Assembly: GCF_018614095.1 (NCBI RefSeq)
Contig: NZ_JAGGOY010000001.1
Location: forward strand, 1-64,000
From: Streptomyces sp. ISL-87
GTDB lineage: Bacteria > Actinomycetota > Actinomycetes > Streptomycetales > Streptomycetaceae
Reading direction: 5' to 3'
Length of the DNA: 64,000 nucleotides
The position numbers and the translations under genes were made by a program. The notes beneath the pieces are model-generated. The model was not told the origin of the DNA. It saw only the letters and a program-made list of their open reading frames with translations, and did not search any database. Below are positions 9,363 to 19,751 of the stretch, piece after piece. Each line of letters opens with the position of its first letter. Position 1 is the stretch's first letter.

Positions 9363-9904
9363 GATTCTTCCTTTCCCTGGCGCGGCCCCCTCATCTGAGG
9401 TGCCGATTGGTCGCCGGGCCGCACTGGGAGGTCCACGGCCGTGCTGGGTTGCGCCCTGCGGCGCGGTGACTGGCCGTGACTCTAGGCCCGAGGTGGCGAA
9501 TGCGGGGAGCGGGGAAAGGAGGATGTGACGCTCTTGTTATGCCGAGGCCAAGAATGTGTGGCCTTAGTACGGACAGATCGGGCTTTTGGTGACGCCGGGG
9601 GGTGACCACATGCTGAGAATTCCCCGTTCCTCTAAGGGGCTTGAGGGCCTCATGGTCCTGTCATTGATCAAATCGGGCCGAATGTCGCAGGGTGTGTCCG
9701 AAAGGATCCGGCGCGTGGCATTCCGCAGGGGAAAAGAGGGGATTACGTAGGGCGTGGGCATTACGGAGCGTAATGGAACTCCTTGATCCACTTGGCTTGA
9801 GTCGATCTTTGTTCAGAGCCCAAAGGGCCCGCGACCTGCGATTCGGCCATACGAGCCAGGTGCCCGGAAGCCGGACAGCGTGCGCGGGAATCCGGTCACC
9901 CGGG
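9363..9904. other. 542-bp non-coding gap upstream of livK
   Basis: No open frame here has convincing coding character. It must hold the livK promoter (minus strand) and contains a 17-bp perfect dyad at 9759-9775. Base composition is less GC-rich than the flanking genes, as expected for a regulatory region. No confident -35/-10 pair was identified by eye. Confidence 0.6.
9759..9775. promoter_or_regulatory. 17-bp perfect palindrome, candidate operator
   Basis: CATTACG-GAG-CGTAATG, a 7-3-7 dyad, with a further ATTACG half-site at about 9742. It lies in the livK upstream gap, roughly 400 bp before the livK start. Confidence 0.5.
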
Positions 9905-10306
9905 TCAGGTCGGCGGACGCCAGTTCTCGGAGCTCCAGGTGGCGCCGTTCCGCTCGGCGCAGCGCTGCGCCACGAACCGGTCGATCAGCTCAAGTGCCTT
10001 GTCCCGTCCGGCAGTTCGCTCCTCGGCGCGGCCGGCGGCGACCGCTTCCTCGTGGATCTCGTACTGCTCGTTGGAGAGGCCCTTCTGCTCCCAGTCGAGA
10101 CCGGACCATTTGGTGCCCTTGAGCGTCTCCTTGGCCCAGTAGGACACCAGACTTGTACAGATCTGTGCCGGAGAGGACGGGCTGGGTGCGGGGGTTGGGG
10201 CAGTGGGCGCGGCTTGGGGGGCGGAAGGGGCGCATCCGGACAAGGCGAGCGCCGCGAGGAGGGCGGCGGCGCCGTACCGGCCCGCAGTGCGTGGCGTGGT
10301 CCCCAT
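9905..10306 (-). CDS. Small secreted lipoprotein, function unknown
   Basis: 133 residues from ATG 10306. A signal peptide with GAAALLAALALSGC gives a lipobox Cys near residue 25. It is followed by a Pro/Ala/Ser linker and a domain of about 80 residues containing ICTSLVSYWAKETL and DRFVAQRC, with two Cys that may form a disulphide. No recognised enzymatic motif. Earlier in-frame starts (10330, 10339) would lengthen the signal peptide and are less likely. The protein is predicted to be membrane-anchored outside the cell. Confidence 0.72.
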   Translation of the reverse strand: MGTTPRTAGRYGAAALLAALALSGCAPSAPQAAPTAPTPAPSPSSPAQICTSLVSYWAKETLKGTKWSGLDWEQKGLSNEQYEIHEEAVAAGRAEERTAGRDKALELIDRFVAQRCAERNGATWSSENWRPPT

Positions 10307-10411
10307 GAGGGGACGGTAGGCCGTCACCATCGGTGACACAACAGCCCTGGGCGGAAAGTGTCCGGACTGGCGGATTCCGGGCGGTTGCCGGTCCGTCCGG
10401 GTCCGGAACGG

Positions 10412-10533
10412 GCGCAGGTCTGGAGCTGGCGCAGGTCTGGAACGGGCACAGATCTGGAGCGGGGCAGGTCTGGCAGCGGCACAGATCTGGAGCGCGGCAG
10501 GTCTGGCAGCGGGCGCAGGTCTGGAACCGCGCA
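10412..10533. repeat. 16-18-bp tandem repeat, about seven copies
   Basis: Imperfect units of the form GCGCAGGTCTGGAACGG, alternating with GCACAGATCTGGAGCGG and GGCAGGTCTGGCAGCG. It occupies the 316-bp gap between the lipoprotein and thioesterase genes; no gene is seen there. Confidence 0.8.
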
Positions 10534-10622
10534 GGCCCGGACCCCGCCTGATGGGGGGATCCGGGCCTGCGGGGGCGCACGGGGGCCTGGACTCGGGCCG
10601 GTGAAGGCCGGCAGGCCGGGGC

Positions 10623-11105
10623 TCAGGCCTGCGCGGCGCTCCCCGCGGCCGGGTCGACGTCGCGCAGCAGGCAGGTCAGGCGGGCGCTGCAGACGCGCTT
10701 GTCCTGCTCGTCGCTGATCACGATGTCGAAGGTGGCGGTGGAGCGGCCCCGGTGTACGGGGGTGGCGACGCCGGTGACCAGGCCGGAGCGGGCGCCCCGG
10801 TGGTGGGTGCAGTTCAGGTCCACGCCGACGGCGATCTTGTTTATGCCGCCGTGCATCATCGCGCCGATGGAACCGAGGGTTTCGGCCAGGACGGCGGAGG
10901 CCCCGCCGTGCAGCAGGCCGTAGGGCTGGGTGTTGCCCTTGACCGGCATGGTGCCGACGACCCGCTCGGCCGAGGCCTCCAGGATGCGGATGTCCATCCG
11001 TTCGCCGAGGTCGCCCGCCGAGAACAGCGCGGGCAGGTCGATGCCCAGGGCCGCGTACTCGTCGAGGACCTCCTGCGGGAACTTCACTGCGTGCTGCTCG
11101 CCCAT
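10623..11105 (-). CDS. PaaI-type hotdog-fold thioesterase
   Basis: 160 residues. A single hotdog domain occupies residues 35-150 with the PaaI/YbgC-II type core PYGLLHGGASAVLAETLGS (HGG and the catalytic-type Glu) and the later RGRSTATFDIVI strand. Such enzymes hydrolyse acyl-CoA thioesters, for example phenylacetyl-CoA or DHNA-CoA; the substrate cannot be told from sequence. ATG 11105 has GGAG at a spacing of 7. It stands alone on the minus strand, upstream of the tandem repeat tract. Confidence 0.82.
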   Translation of the reverse strand: MGEQHAVKFPQEVLDEYAALGIDLPALFSAGDLGERMDIRILEASAERVVGTMPVKGNTQPYGLLHGGASAVLAETLGSIGAMMHGGINKIAVGVDLNCTHHRGARSGLVTGVATPVHRGRSTATFDIVISDEQDKRVCSARLTCLLRDVDPAAGSAAQA

Positions 11106-11159
11106 GGGCCGGCTCCGTTCGTCAACGCTCGTTAACCATCTTGTCCTGAGGTCGTTCTA

Positions 11160-13448
<2,289 letters not shown>

Positions 13449-13497
13449 GGCGCTCCCCTTCGAGCTTGCGAGCAGTGCGGCCTCGTTGCCGCGCGAC

Positions 13498-13537
13498 TGC
13501 GTGTGCATGTGTGCATGTGTGCGTGTGTGTGCGTACA
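13498..13537. repeat. GT-rich microsatellite upstream of the molybdoenzyme gene
   Basis: A run of (TG)n with CA and CG interruptions: TGCGTGTGCATGTGTGCATG, then TGTGCGTGTGTGTGCG. It is strikingly alternating purine-pyrimidine, lies within about 60-90 bp of the molybdoenzyme start codon on the minus strand, and could form Z-DNA or slip. Confidence 0.75.
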
Positions 13538-13595
13538 CCTCCGATCCTGTCACGCCCCGCGGACATCGCCGACGCCGGATTTGGCCGGTCCGTAA

Positions 13596-13618
13596 TTGTC
13601 AGTGGGGCCGCCTAGGAT
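13596..13618 (+). promoter_or_regulatory. PafBC-type (RecA-independent) DNA-damage promoter motif, polA
   Basis: TTGTCAGTGG at 13596-13605, a 7-nt spacer, then TAGGAT at 13613-13618. The polA GTG follows 7 nt after the hexamer, so the mRNA may be leaderless. Confidence 0.65.
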
Positions 13619-13625
13619 CGGGGGC

Positions 13626-16346
13626 GTGGCAGATTCAGCATCGAAGAAGACCGACCAGACGACCGCAGCGGCCCGCCCCCGCCTGATGCTCATGGACGGG
13701 CACTCCCTGGCGTACCGGGCGTTCTTCGCGCTGCCCGCGGAGAACTTCACGACCGCGAGCGGCCAGCCGACCAACGCCATCTACGGCTTCGCGTCGATGC
13801 TGGCGAACACGCTGCGCGACGAGGCGCCCACGCACTTCGCGGTGGCGTTCGACGTGTCCCGCAAGACGTGGCGCTCCACGGAGTTCCCCGAGTACAAGGC
13901 GAACCGCTCCAAGACCCCCGACGAGTTCAAGGGGCAGGTCGAGCTGATCGGCGAGCTGCTCGACGCGATGAGCGTGCCCCGGTTCGCGGTCGACGGCTTC
14001 GAGGCCGACGACGTGATCGCGACGCTGGCCACGCAGGCGGAGGCGCTCGGCTTCGATGTGCTGATCGTCACCGGCGACCGTGACTCCTTCCAGCTGGTGT
14101 CCGAGCACACCACCGTGCTGTACCCGACGAAGGGTGTCTCCGAGCTGACCCGGTTCACCCCGGAGAAGGTGGAGGAGAAGTACGGTCTCACCCCGCAGCA
14201 GTACCCGGACTTCGCGGCGCTGCGCGGCGACCCGTCCGACAACCTGCCGGGCATCCCGGGCGTCGGCGAGAAGACCGCCGCCAAGTGGATTACGCAGTTC
14301 GGGTCGTTCGCGGAGCTGGTGGAGCGTGCCGAGGAGGTCAAGGGCAAGGCCGGGCAGAACTTCCGGGACCACCTGGAGGCCGTGAAGCTCAACCGGGTCC
14401 TGACCGAGATGGTCAAGGACGTGGAGCTGTCCAAGAGCCCGGCCGACCTGGTCCGGGCGCCGTACGACCGCTCGGCCGTCAAGGGTGTCCTCGACGTCCT
14501 GGAGATCCGCAACCCCTCGCTGCGTGAGCGGCTGCTGGCCGTGGACCCGGGCGCGGCCGAGGAGGAGGTCCCGGCCCCGGTGGCCGGCGTGGAGCTGGAC
14601 GCGACGGTGCTGGGCGCGGGCGAGCTGGCGCCGTGGCTGGAGAGCCACGCGGGCGGTCCGCTGGGCGTCTCCACCGTCGACAGCTGGGCGCTGGGCCAGG
14701 GCAATGTCAGCGAGATCGCGCTGGCCGCGGCCGGCGGGGCCGCCGCCTGGTTCGAGCCGGCCGAGCTGGACGAGGCGGACGAGCGGGCCTTCGCGGCCTG
14801 GGCCGCCGATGAGGCCAAGCCCAAGGTCGTGCACAACGCCAAGGGCCTGATGCGGGTCTTCCCGGAGCACGGCTGGACCCTGGCCGGCGTCTCCATGGAC
14901 ACTGCGCTCGCCGCCTACCTGGTCAAGCCGGGCCGCCGCTCCTTCGCGCTCGACGCGCTGTCCATGGAGTACCTGCACAGGGAGCTGGCGGCCCCCGCGG
15001 CCGACGGTCAGCTGGCCTTCGGCGCCGACGACGCGGCCGAGGCGGAGGCGCTGATGGCGCAGGCCCGCGCGGTGCTGGACCTCGGCGAGGCCTTCACCGG
15101 CAAGCTCGCCGAGGTGGGCGCCGCCGAGCTGCTGCACGACATGGAACTGCCCACCTCCGAGCTGCTGGCGCGGATGGAGCGGGCCGGCATCGCCGCCGAC
15201 CGCGACCACCTGGAGGCCATGGAGCAGCAGTTCGCCGGAGCGGTGCAGCAGGCGGTGAAGGAGGCGCACGCGGCGGTCGGCCACGAGTTCAACCTCGGCT
15301 CGCCCAAGCAGCTCCAGGAGGTGTTCTTCGGCGAGCTCGACCTGCCGAAGACGAAGAAGACCAAGACCGGCTACACCACGGACGCGGACGCGCTGGCCTG
15401 GCTGGCCACGCAGACGGACCACGAACTGCCGGTGATCATGCTCCGCCACCGGGAGCAGGCCAAGCTGCGCGTCACCGTCGAGGGCCTGGTCAAGACGATC
15501 GCCGCCGACGGCCGGGTGCACACCAGCTTCAGCCAGACCGTCGCCGCGACCGGACGCCTGTCCTCCACCGACCCGAACCTGCAGAACGTGCCGGTGCGCA
15601 CCGACGAGGGCCGGGCGATCCGCCGCGGCTTCGTCGTCGGCGAGGGCTACGAGTCCCTGATGACCGCCGACTACAGCCAGATCGAGTTGCGCGTCATGGC
15701 CCACCTCTCCGAGGACGAGGGCCTGATCGAGGCGTTCCTGTCCGGCGAGGACCTGCACACCACCGTCGCCTCCCAGGTGTTCGGGGTCGAACGGTCCGCC
15801 GTCGACGCCGAGATGCGGCGCAAGATCAAGGCGATGTCGTACGGTCTGGCGTACGGGCTGTCCGCCTTCGGTCTCGCCCAGCAGCTGAACATCGAGCCGG
15901 GCGAGGCGCGCGGCCTGATGGAGACGTTCTTCGAGCGGTTCGGCGGAGTACGGGACTACCTCCAGCGCGTGGTCGAGGAGGCCAGGGCCACCGGCTACAC
16001 CGAGACGGTGCTCGGCCGCCGGCGGTACCTGCCCGACCTCAACAGCGACAACCGGCTGCGCCGCGAGGCCGCCGAGCGGATGGCGCTGAACGCGCCGATC
16101 CAGGGCACCGCCGCCGACATCGTCAAGGTCGCGATGCTGCGCGTGGACAAGGCGATCACCGAGGCGGGGCTGAAGTCGCGGATGCTGCTCCAGGTCCACG
16201 ACGAAATCGTGCTGGAGATCGCCCCGGGCGAGCGGAAGAAGGCGGAGGAGCTGGTGCGCCGAGAGATGGCCGCCGCCGTCGATCTGCGGGCCCCGCTGGA
16301 CGTGTCCGTCGGCGTCGGCTCCGACTGGGAGTCCGCCGCGCACTGA
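13626..16346 (+). CDS. polA: DNA polymerase I
   Basis: 906 residues. Domains: 5'-3' exonuclease about residues 15-290 (LMLMDGHSLAYRAFFALP, VTGDRDSFQLV, LPGIPGVGEKTA); a 3'-5' exonuclease-like fold about 315-500 in which the usual DxE metal-binding motif is absent; and the polymerase domain with motif A DYSQIELRVMAH near 682, motif B RRKIKAMSYGLAYG near 731 and motif C QVHDEIVLEI near 856. It fills gaps and removes RNA primers, and acts in excision repair. GTG 13626 is chosen by family N-terminus; reading upstream would enter the promoter motif. Confidence 0.97.
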   Translation: MADSASKKTDQTTAAARPRLMLMDGHSLAYRAFFALPAENFTTASGQPTNAIYGFASMLANTLRDEAPTHFAVAFDVSRKTWRSTEFPEYKANRSKTPDEFKGQVELIGELLDAMSVPRFAVDGFEADDVIATLATQAEALGFDVLIVTGDRDSFQLVSEHTTVLYPTKGVSELTRFTPEKVEEKYGLTPQQYPDFAALRGDPSDNLPGIPGVGEKTAAKWITQFGSFAELVERAEEVKGKAGQNFRDHLEAVKLNRVLTEMVKDVELSKSPADLVRAPYDRSAVKGVLDVLEIRNPSLRERLLAVDPGAAEEEVPAPVAGVELDATVLGAGELAPWLESHAGGPLGVSTVDSWALGQGNVSEIALAAAGGAAAWFEPAELDEADERAFAAWAADEAKPKVVHNAKGLMRVFPEHGWTLAGVSMDTALAAYLVKPGRRSFALDALSMEYLHRELAAPAADGQLAFGADDAAEAEALMAQARAVLDLGEAFTGKLAEVGAAELLHDMELPTSELLARMERAGIAADRDHLEAMEQQFAGAVQQAVKEAHAAVGHEFNLGSPKQLQEVFFGELDLPKTKKTKTGYTTDADALAWLATQTDHELPVIMLRHREQAKLRVTVEGLVKTIAADGRVHTSFSQTVAATGRLSSTDPNLQNVPVRTDEGRAIRRGFVVGEGYESLMTADYSQIELRVMAHLSEDEGLIEAFLSGEDLHTTVASQVFGVERSAVDAEMRRKIKAMSYGLAYGLSAFGLAQQLNIEPGEARGLMETFFERFGGVRDYLQRVVEEARATGYTETVLGRRRYLPDLNSDNRLRREAAERMALNAPIQGTAADIVKVAMLRVDKAITEAGLKSRMLLQVHDEIVLEIAPGERKKAEELVRREMAAAVDLRAPLDVSVGVGSDWESAAH

Positions 16347-16360
16347 GCACAGCTCACCGC

Positions 16361-16394
16361 ACGCCCGTCCCCGCTATGCGGTGGGGACGGGCGT
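16361..16394. terminator. Terminator between polA and the DUF4184 gene
   Basis: Perfect 12-bp stem ACGCCCGTCCCC / GGGGACGGGCGT with a 10-base loop, between convergent genes. The DUF4184 stop codon (16374-16376) lies in the loop. Confidence 0.75.
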
Positions 16395-17264
16395 CCGCGT
16401 TTCGCCGTCGGCGCCGTCCGCGTGGGCCCGGTCGCGGCGGCCGGGGCGGTCGGGGCGGTCGCTTCGGTGAAGGAGGCGTACGAGGACCCCGTACAGCAGC
16501 AGCGCCACGGCGAGGCCGCCGCCCGCGCCGAAGCAGACGGTCGGGATGATGTCGAGCGGGGTGCGGATCCGGTCGAAGAACGTGAAGAGGCGGACCACGC
16601 GCATCGTGACCCCTGCCGCCACGCACACCACCAGCAGAGCGACCGCGCACCAGAGTTCGCCGCGCCCGAGCACCGGCACGGACGCGGGGACGGGCGAGGC
16701 GGGCAGCCGGCGCAGGCCGGTCACCGTGAACCAGAGCAGGGCGCAGGCCGCGAGCGCCGAACTGCCGTACTGCAGATACGTGTAGAGGGGCAGGCCGAAG
16801 GCGAGCGGCTCCCCGAGCCCGGGCAGCGCGTTCGTGCCCCACCGGTCCAGGTGCGTGAAGCTGTCCCACACGACGTGCGTGAGGGAGCCGACGACCGCCG
16901 AGAGGTAGAACCAGACTGCGAGCGAAGACAGTTGACGGCGCTCGCGCCAGTGCTCGCCCCGGACGAAGGCGTGGACCCTGCCCCGCTGTCCGCGCGGCAG
17001 AAGCGCGATCAGCGGTTCGCGCAGCAGCAGCCACCACGCCGCGAGGGCGGCGGTCAGCGCGGCGTCCGCGGTGAGCACTCCCGGGATCGAGTGTGTGAAG
17101 GCGCCGTACCGCATGACACCCTCGACGACCGCGTCCAGGAAGTAGAAGGTGTCGGGCGCGAAGGAGCCCAGGACGAGCGCCGAGGCGACCAGCGGTCCCC
17201 GGGCGCGGCCGGTCCGGCGGACGGCCGGCAGTACGGCGGCCGCATGGCTGAGAGTGAACGGCAT
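16374..17264 (-). CDS. DUF4184 family membrane protein
   Basis: 296 residues starting MPFTLSHAAAVLP, the diagnostic N-terminus of DUF4184. About six hydrophobic segments, with conserved FAPDTFYF and HVVWDSFTH motifs carrying His and Asp residues that resemble the metal-binding pattern of membrane metal-dependent hydrolases. ATG 17264 has GGAG at a spacing of 7. The C-terminus is Arg/Asp rich and cytosolic-like. Function unknown. The gene stands alone between polA and the transglycosylase gene. Confidence 0.85.
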   Translation of the reverse strand: MPFTLSHAAAVLPAVRRTGRARGPLVASALVLGSFAPDTFYFLDAVVEGVMRYGAFTHSIPGVLTADAALTAALAAWWLLLREPLIALLPRGQRGRVHAFVRGEHWRERRQLSSLAVWFYLSAVVGSLTHVVWDSFTHLDRWGTNALPGLGEPLAFGLPLYTYLQYGSSALAACALLWFTVTGLRRLPASPVPASVPVLGRGELWCAVALLVVCVAAGVTMRVVRLFTFFDRIRTPLDIIPTVCFGAGGGLAVALLLYGVLVRLLHRSDRPDRPGRRDRAHADGADGETRTPVPTA

Positions 17265-17460
17265 GGCACCTCTCCGGGTCTTGGGCAAGGGCTCGTCCGA
17301 GCGGGCCCTTACTTCGGGCCTTTGCGCCCCGAACGGTCCGGACAGTATGCGTGAGCTGCGCAGGGCGGGGGGAAGTGATGAATTCCGGGCCGCGATCCGT
17401 GCAGTGTGAAGGGAGCTGACGTAGGGTCACGCGGACGTCGAGGGGGAGGGGGCCCGGCTC

Positions 17461-18537
17461 ATGGCGGCTCGATTCGGACAGAGGTTGCGCAGGGGCGGGA
17501 CGGCCGCCCTGATCGCCGCGCTCGTGGTCGCCGCGGTGACCGCCTCCCAGGGCCCGGCGGGGGACCGGATATCCGCGGCCGGGGAAGGCGGCGGGCAGGC
17601 CGCGCCGCCGTCCTCGCCTTCGCCCGCCGGAGCCGGCGGGGACTCCGCCTACTTCACCGAACTCCCGCCCCTGGTGAGCCCCGAGCCGCCGGCGGTACTG
17701 CTGCCCGAGGAGGCGCCGCAGACCGAGCCGGTGCCGGTGCCGGCGGCGGTGCCGGTGCCGGTGGGGCGCAACGAGCCCGTGGCCATGGGCGGCGGGGAGG
17801 GCGCGCAGGGGATACCGGCGAGCGTGCTGGCCGCGTACCGGCGGGCGGAGGAGACGGTGGGGGAGAGCGACCCCGGGTGCGGGCTGCGCTGGCAGCTGCT
17901 CGCCGCGATCGGCAAGGTCGAGTCCGGGCAGGCACGCGGTGGCCGGGTGGACGCCGCCGGCACGACACTGCGGCCGATCCTGGGGCCCGTACTCGACGGC
18001 AACGGCTTCGCGAACATCCGGGACACGGACGGCGGGGCCTACGACGGCGACGCGGTGTACGACCGGGCCGTCGGGCCGATGCAGTTCATCCCGTCCACGT
18101 GGGCGGTGTGGGGCCAGGACGCGGACGGTGACGGCCGGCGCAACCCGAACAACGTGCACGACGCGGCCCTCGCCGCCGGGCGCTACCTGTGCGCGGGCAA
18201 CCGGGACCTGCGGGTGAGCGTGGACCTGGACCGGGCCGTGCTGTCGTACAACCAGTCCGGGGAGTACCTGCGGACGGTGCGGTCCTGGTTCACGTCCTAC
18301 CTGAGGGGGACGCACGAGGTACCGGACGGCGCGGGCCCGGGCGAACCGACGACGGCCCCCAAACCGAAGCCGACTCCCAAGCCGAAGCCGAAGCCGCAGC
18401 CAACTCCCAAGCCGACGCCGAGCCCGACCGCGACGCGTACCACGACACCGTCCGCGACGCCGACGGTGTCCCCCACACCCCCACCGTCCCCGGCACCCAC
18501 ACCGCCCCCCGGCCCGAGCCAGACCGAAACCCACTAG
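17461..18537 (+). CDS. Secreted lytic transglycosylase (SLT/MltB-like)
   Basis: 358 residues. N-terminal hydrophobic signal (AALIAALVVAAVTAS), a Pro/Val-rich region (PVPVPAAVPVPVG), then a transglycosylase domain at about residues 118-285: WQLLAAIGKVESG supplies the catalytic Glu, followed by GPMQFIPSTWAVWG and an ALAAGRYLCAGNRDL helix, then AVLSYNQSGEYL. This pattern belongs to MltB-type muramidases that cleave peptidoglycan glycan strands. The tail is Pro/Lys and Pro/Thr rich (PKPKPTPKPKPK), probably a wall-spanning segment. ATG 17461 has GGAGGG upstream. Confidence 0.86.
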   Translation: MAARFGQRLRRGGTAALIAALVVAAVTASQGPAGDRISAAGEGGGQAAPPSSPSPAGAGGDSAYFTELPPLVSPEPPAVLLPEEAPQTEPVPVPAAVPVPVGRNEPVAMGGGEGAQGIPASVLAAYRRAEETVGESDPGCGLRWQLLAAIGKVESGQARGGRVDAAGTTLRPILGPVLDGNGFANIRDTDGGAYDGDAVYDRAVGPMQFIPSTWAVWGQDADGDGRRNPNNVHDAALAAGRYLCAGNRDLRVSVDLDRAVLSYNQSGEYLRTVRSWFTSYLRGTHEVPDGAGPGEPTTAPKPKPTPKPKPKPQPTPKPTPSPTATRTTTPSATPTVSPTPPPSPAPTPPPGPSQTETH

Positions 18538-18613
18538 TCAAACGGTTCTTTTCTCACTCCCGCATTGCTACGGTGCCTCCGCCCTGACGCCCAATCAGAT
18601 TCCGGAGGCCGGC

Positions 18614-18754
18614 ATGCGCGCAATCCTCGCCGCCGCCAGCGGGCTCGTCCTCGCGGTGCTTCTCGTGCTCGCCATCACGGCGCTCGGGGCGCCAGAAGGC
18701 AAGACCTCGCCCAAGCCCCTGCTCACCACCGCGCCCCCCGCGCCCGGAAAGTAG
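18614..18754 (+). CDS. SPW_0924-type small membrane protein
   Basis: 46 residues. One N-terminal hydrophobic helix (LAAASGLVLAVLLVLAITAL), then GAPEGKTSPKPLLTT and a Pro-rich end. The EGKTSPKPLLTT segment is what I recognise from the SPW_0924 family of very short Streptomyces proteins. GGAGG precedes the ATG by 5 nt. It sits 13 bp upstream of the DUF3068 gene on the same strand, so the two are probably co-transcribed. Too short for many gene callers. Function unknown. Confidence 0.8.
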   Translation: MRAILAAASGLVLAVLLVLAITALGAPEGKTSPKPLLTTAPPAPGK

Positions 18755-18767
18755 AGGAGGCCCGGCC

Positions 18768-19751
18768 ATGAGACGTACAGCGAGCCTCGTCCTGCTTGCC
18801 GTTGCCGTGTTCCTCGGCGCCCTCGCACCGCTCCTGCGCTGGTACGCGTACCCCCGGCTCGCGAAGATCCCGCCGAGCCAGTACCAGGAGATGGTCCTGG
18901 AGGCCAAGGACGCGACCCTCCTCGACTACACCGCCGGCATGCAGCCCAAGCAGGTCGACAAGGTCACGATCGTCCAGACCCTGAAGGGCAACGTCGAGGC
19001 GTCGAAGGAGATCGAGGCGAGCGCCGGCAAGGACGTGGTCGTCTGGGACACGCTGACCCACATCATCGGTCCGGACGGGAAGACGGTCTCCCAGATACCC
19101 GAGCGCTACATCTTCGACGCGCACACCCAGGACCCGGTGCACGCCACCGGCGAGATGGTCGACGGGGACCCGGTCAAGCGCGAGGGCATCGAGTTCAAGT
19201 GGCCGTTCTTCACCGAGCCGCGCGACTACCTCTACTTCGACGCGCAGACCCGTACGTCCTCGCCGATCCACTACGTCGGCCCGCGCACGTTCAAGGGCAT
19301 GGACGTCTACTACTTCGAGCAGACGGTCCCCTGGACGAAGGTCTCCCTGCCGAAGAAGATGCCGATCGAGGGCATCGACCCGGCGACGTTCGAGCAGACG
19401 ACCGGCACCAGCCTCTGGTACTCGGTCAAGGCGATGTTCTGGGTCGACCCGGTGACCGGCGCGCCCGTCAACGCCGAGCAGGACATCCAGCAGGAGATGC
19501 GCGGCGGAATCGCGGCGGGCGCACCCGACGGCAAGCTCACCGTCTTCGCCGGGCACGTGACGATGCGCGCGGACTACGGTAAGTACACCCTCGACCTGGT
19601 CAGGTCGAACCGCATGAAGGTCCTCGCGCTGCACACCTACGCACCGATCGGCCTCGCCGCCGGCGGGCTCGGGCTCTTCGGGCTCGCGCTGTGGCTGGAG
19701 GCGCGTGGCCGGCGCGGCGACGGGGAGGGCGGCGCGCCGCTCAGCGCCTGA
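18768..19751 (+). CDS. DUF3068 (PorA-like) family membrane protein
   Basis: 327 residues. An N-terminal membrane anchor (VLLAVAVFLGALAPLL), a large extracytoplasmic domain of about 250 residues (VDGDPVKREGIEFKWPFFTEP and ETVPWTKVSL-like strands), and a second membrane helix near residue 290 (YAPIGLAAGGLGLFGLALWL) with a basic cytoplasmic end. The family was named for resemblance to corynebacterial porin-associated proteins, but a porin role in Streptomyces, which lacks a mycomembrane, is doubtful. AGGAGG lies 6-7 nt before the ATG. The 3' end overlaps the convergent hrpB gene by 11 bp. Confidence 0.85.
   Translation: MRRTASLVLLAVAVFLGALAPLLRWYAYPRLAKIPPSQYQEMVLEAKDATLLDYTAGMQPKQVDKVTIVQTLKGNVEASKEIEASAGKDVVVWDTLTHIIGPDGKTVSQIPERYIFDAHTQDPVHATGEMVDGDPVKREGIEFKWPFFTEPRDYLYFDAQTRTSSPIHYVGPRTFKGMDVYYFEQTVPWTKVSLPKKMPIEGIDPATFEQTTGTSLWYSVKAMFWVDPVTGAPVNAEQDIQQEMRGGIAAGAPDGKLTVFAGHVTMRADYGKYTLDLVRSNRMKVLALHTYAPIGLAAGGLGLFGLALWLEARGRRGDGEGGAPLSA

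Noticed and set aside
9564..9791. Small 75-residue minus-strand open frame upstream of livK
   Set aside because: No Shine-Dalgarno, no coding bias, and it crosses the dyad at 9759-9775.
10333..10551. Open frame reading through the 16-18-bp repeat array
   Set aside because: The translation is only repeated QVW/RSGA blocks from the minisatellite; no start site or homology.
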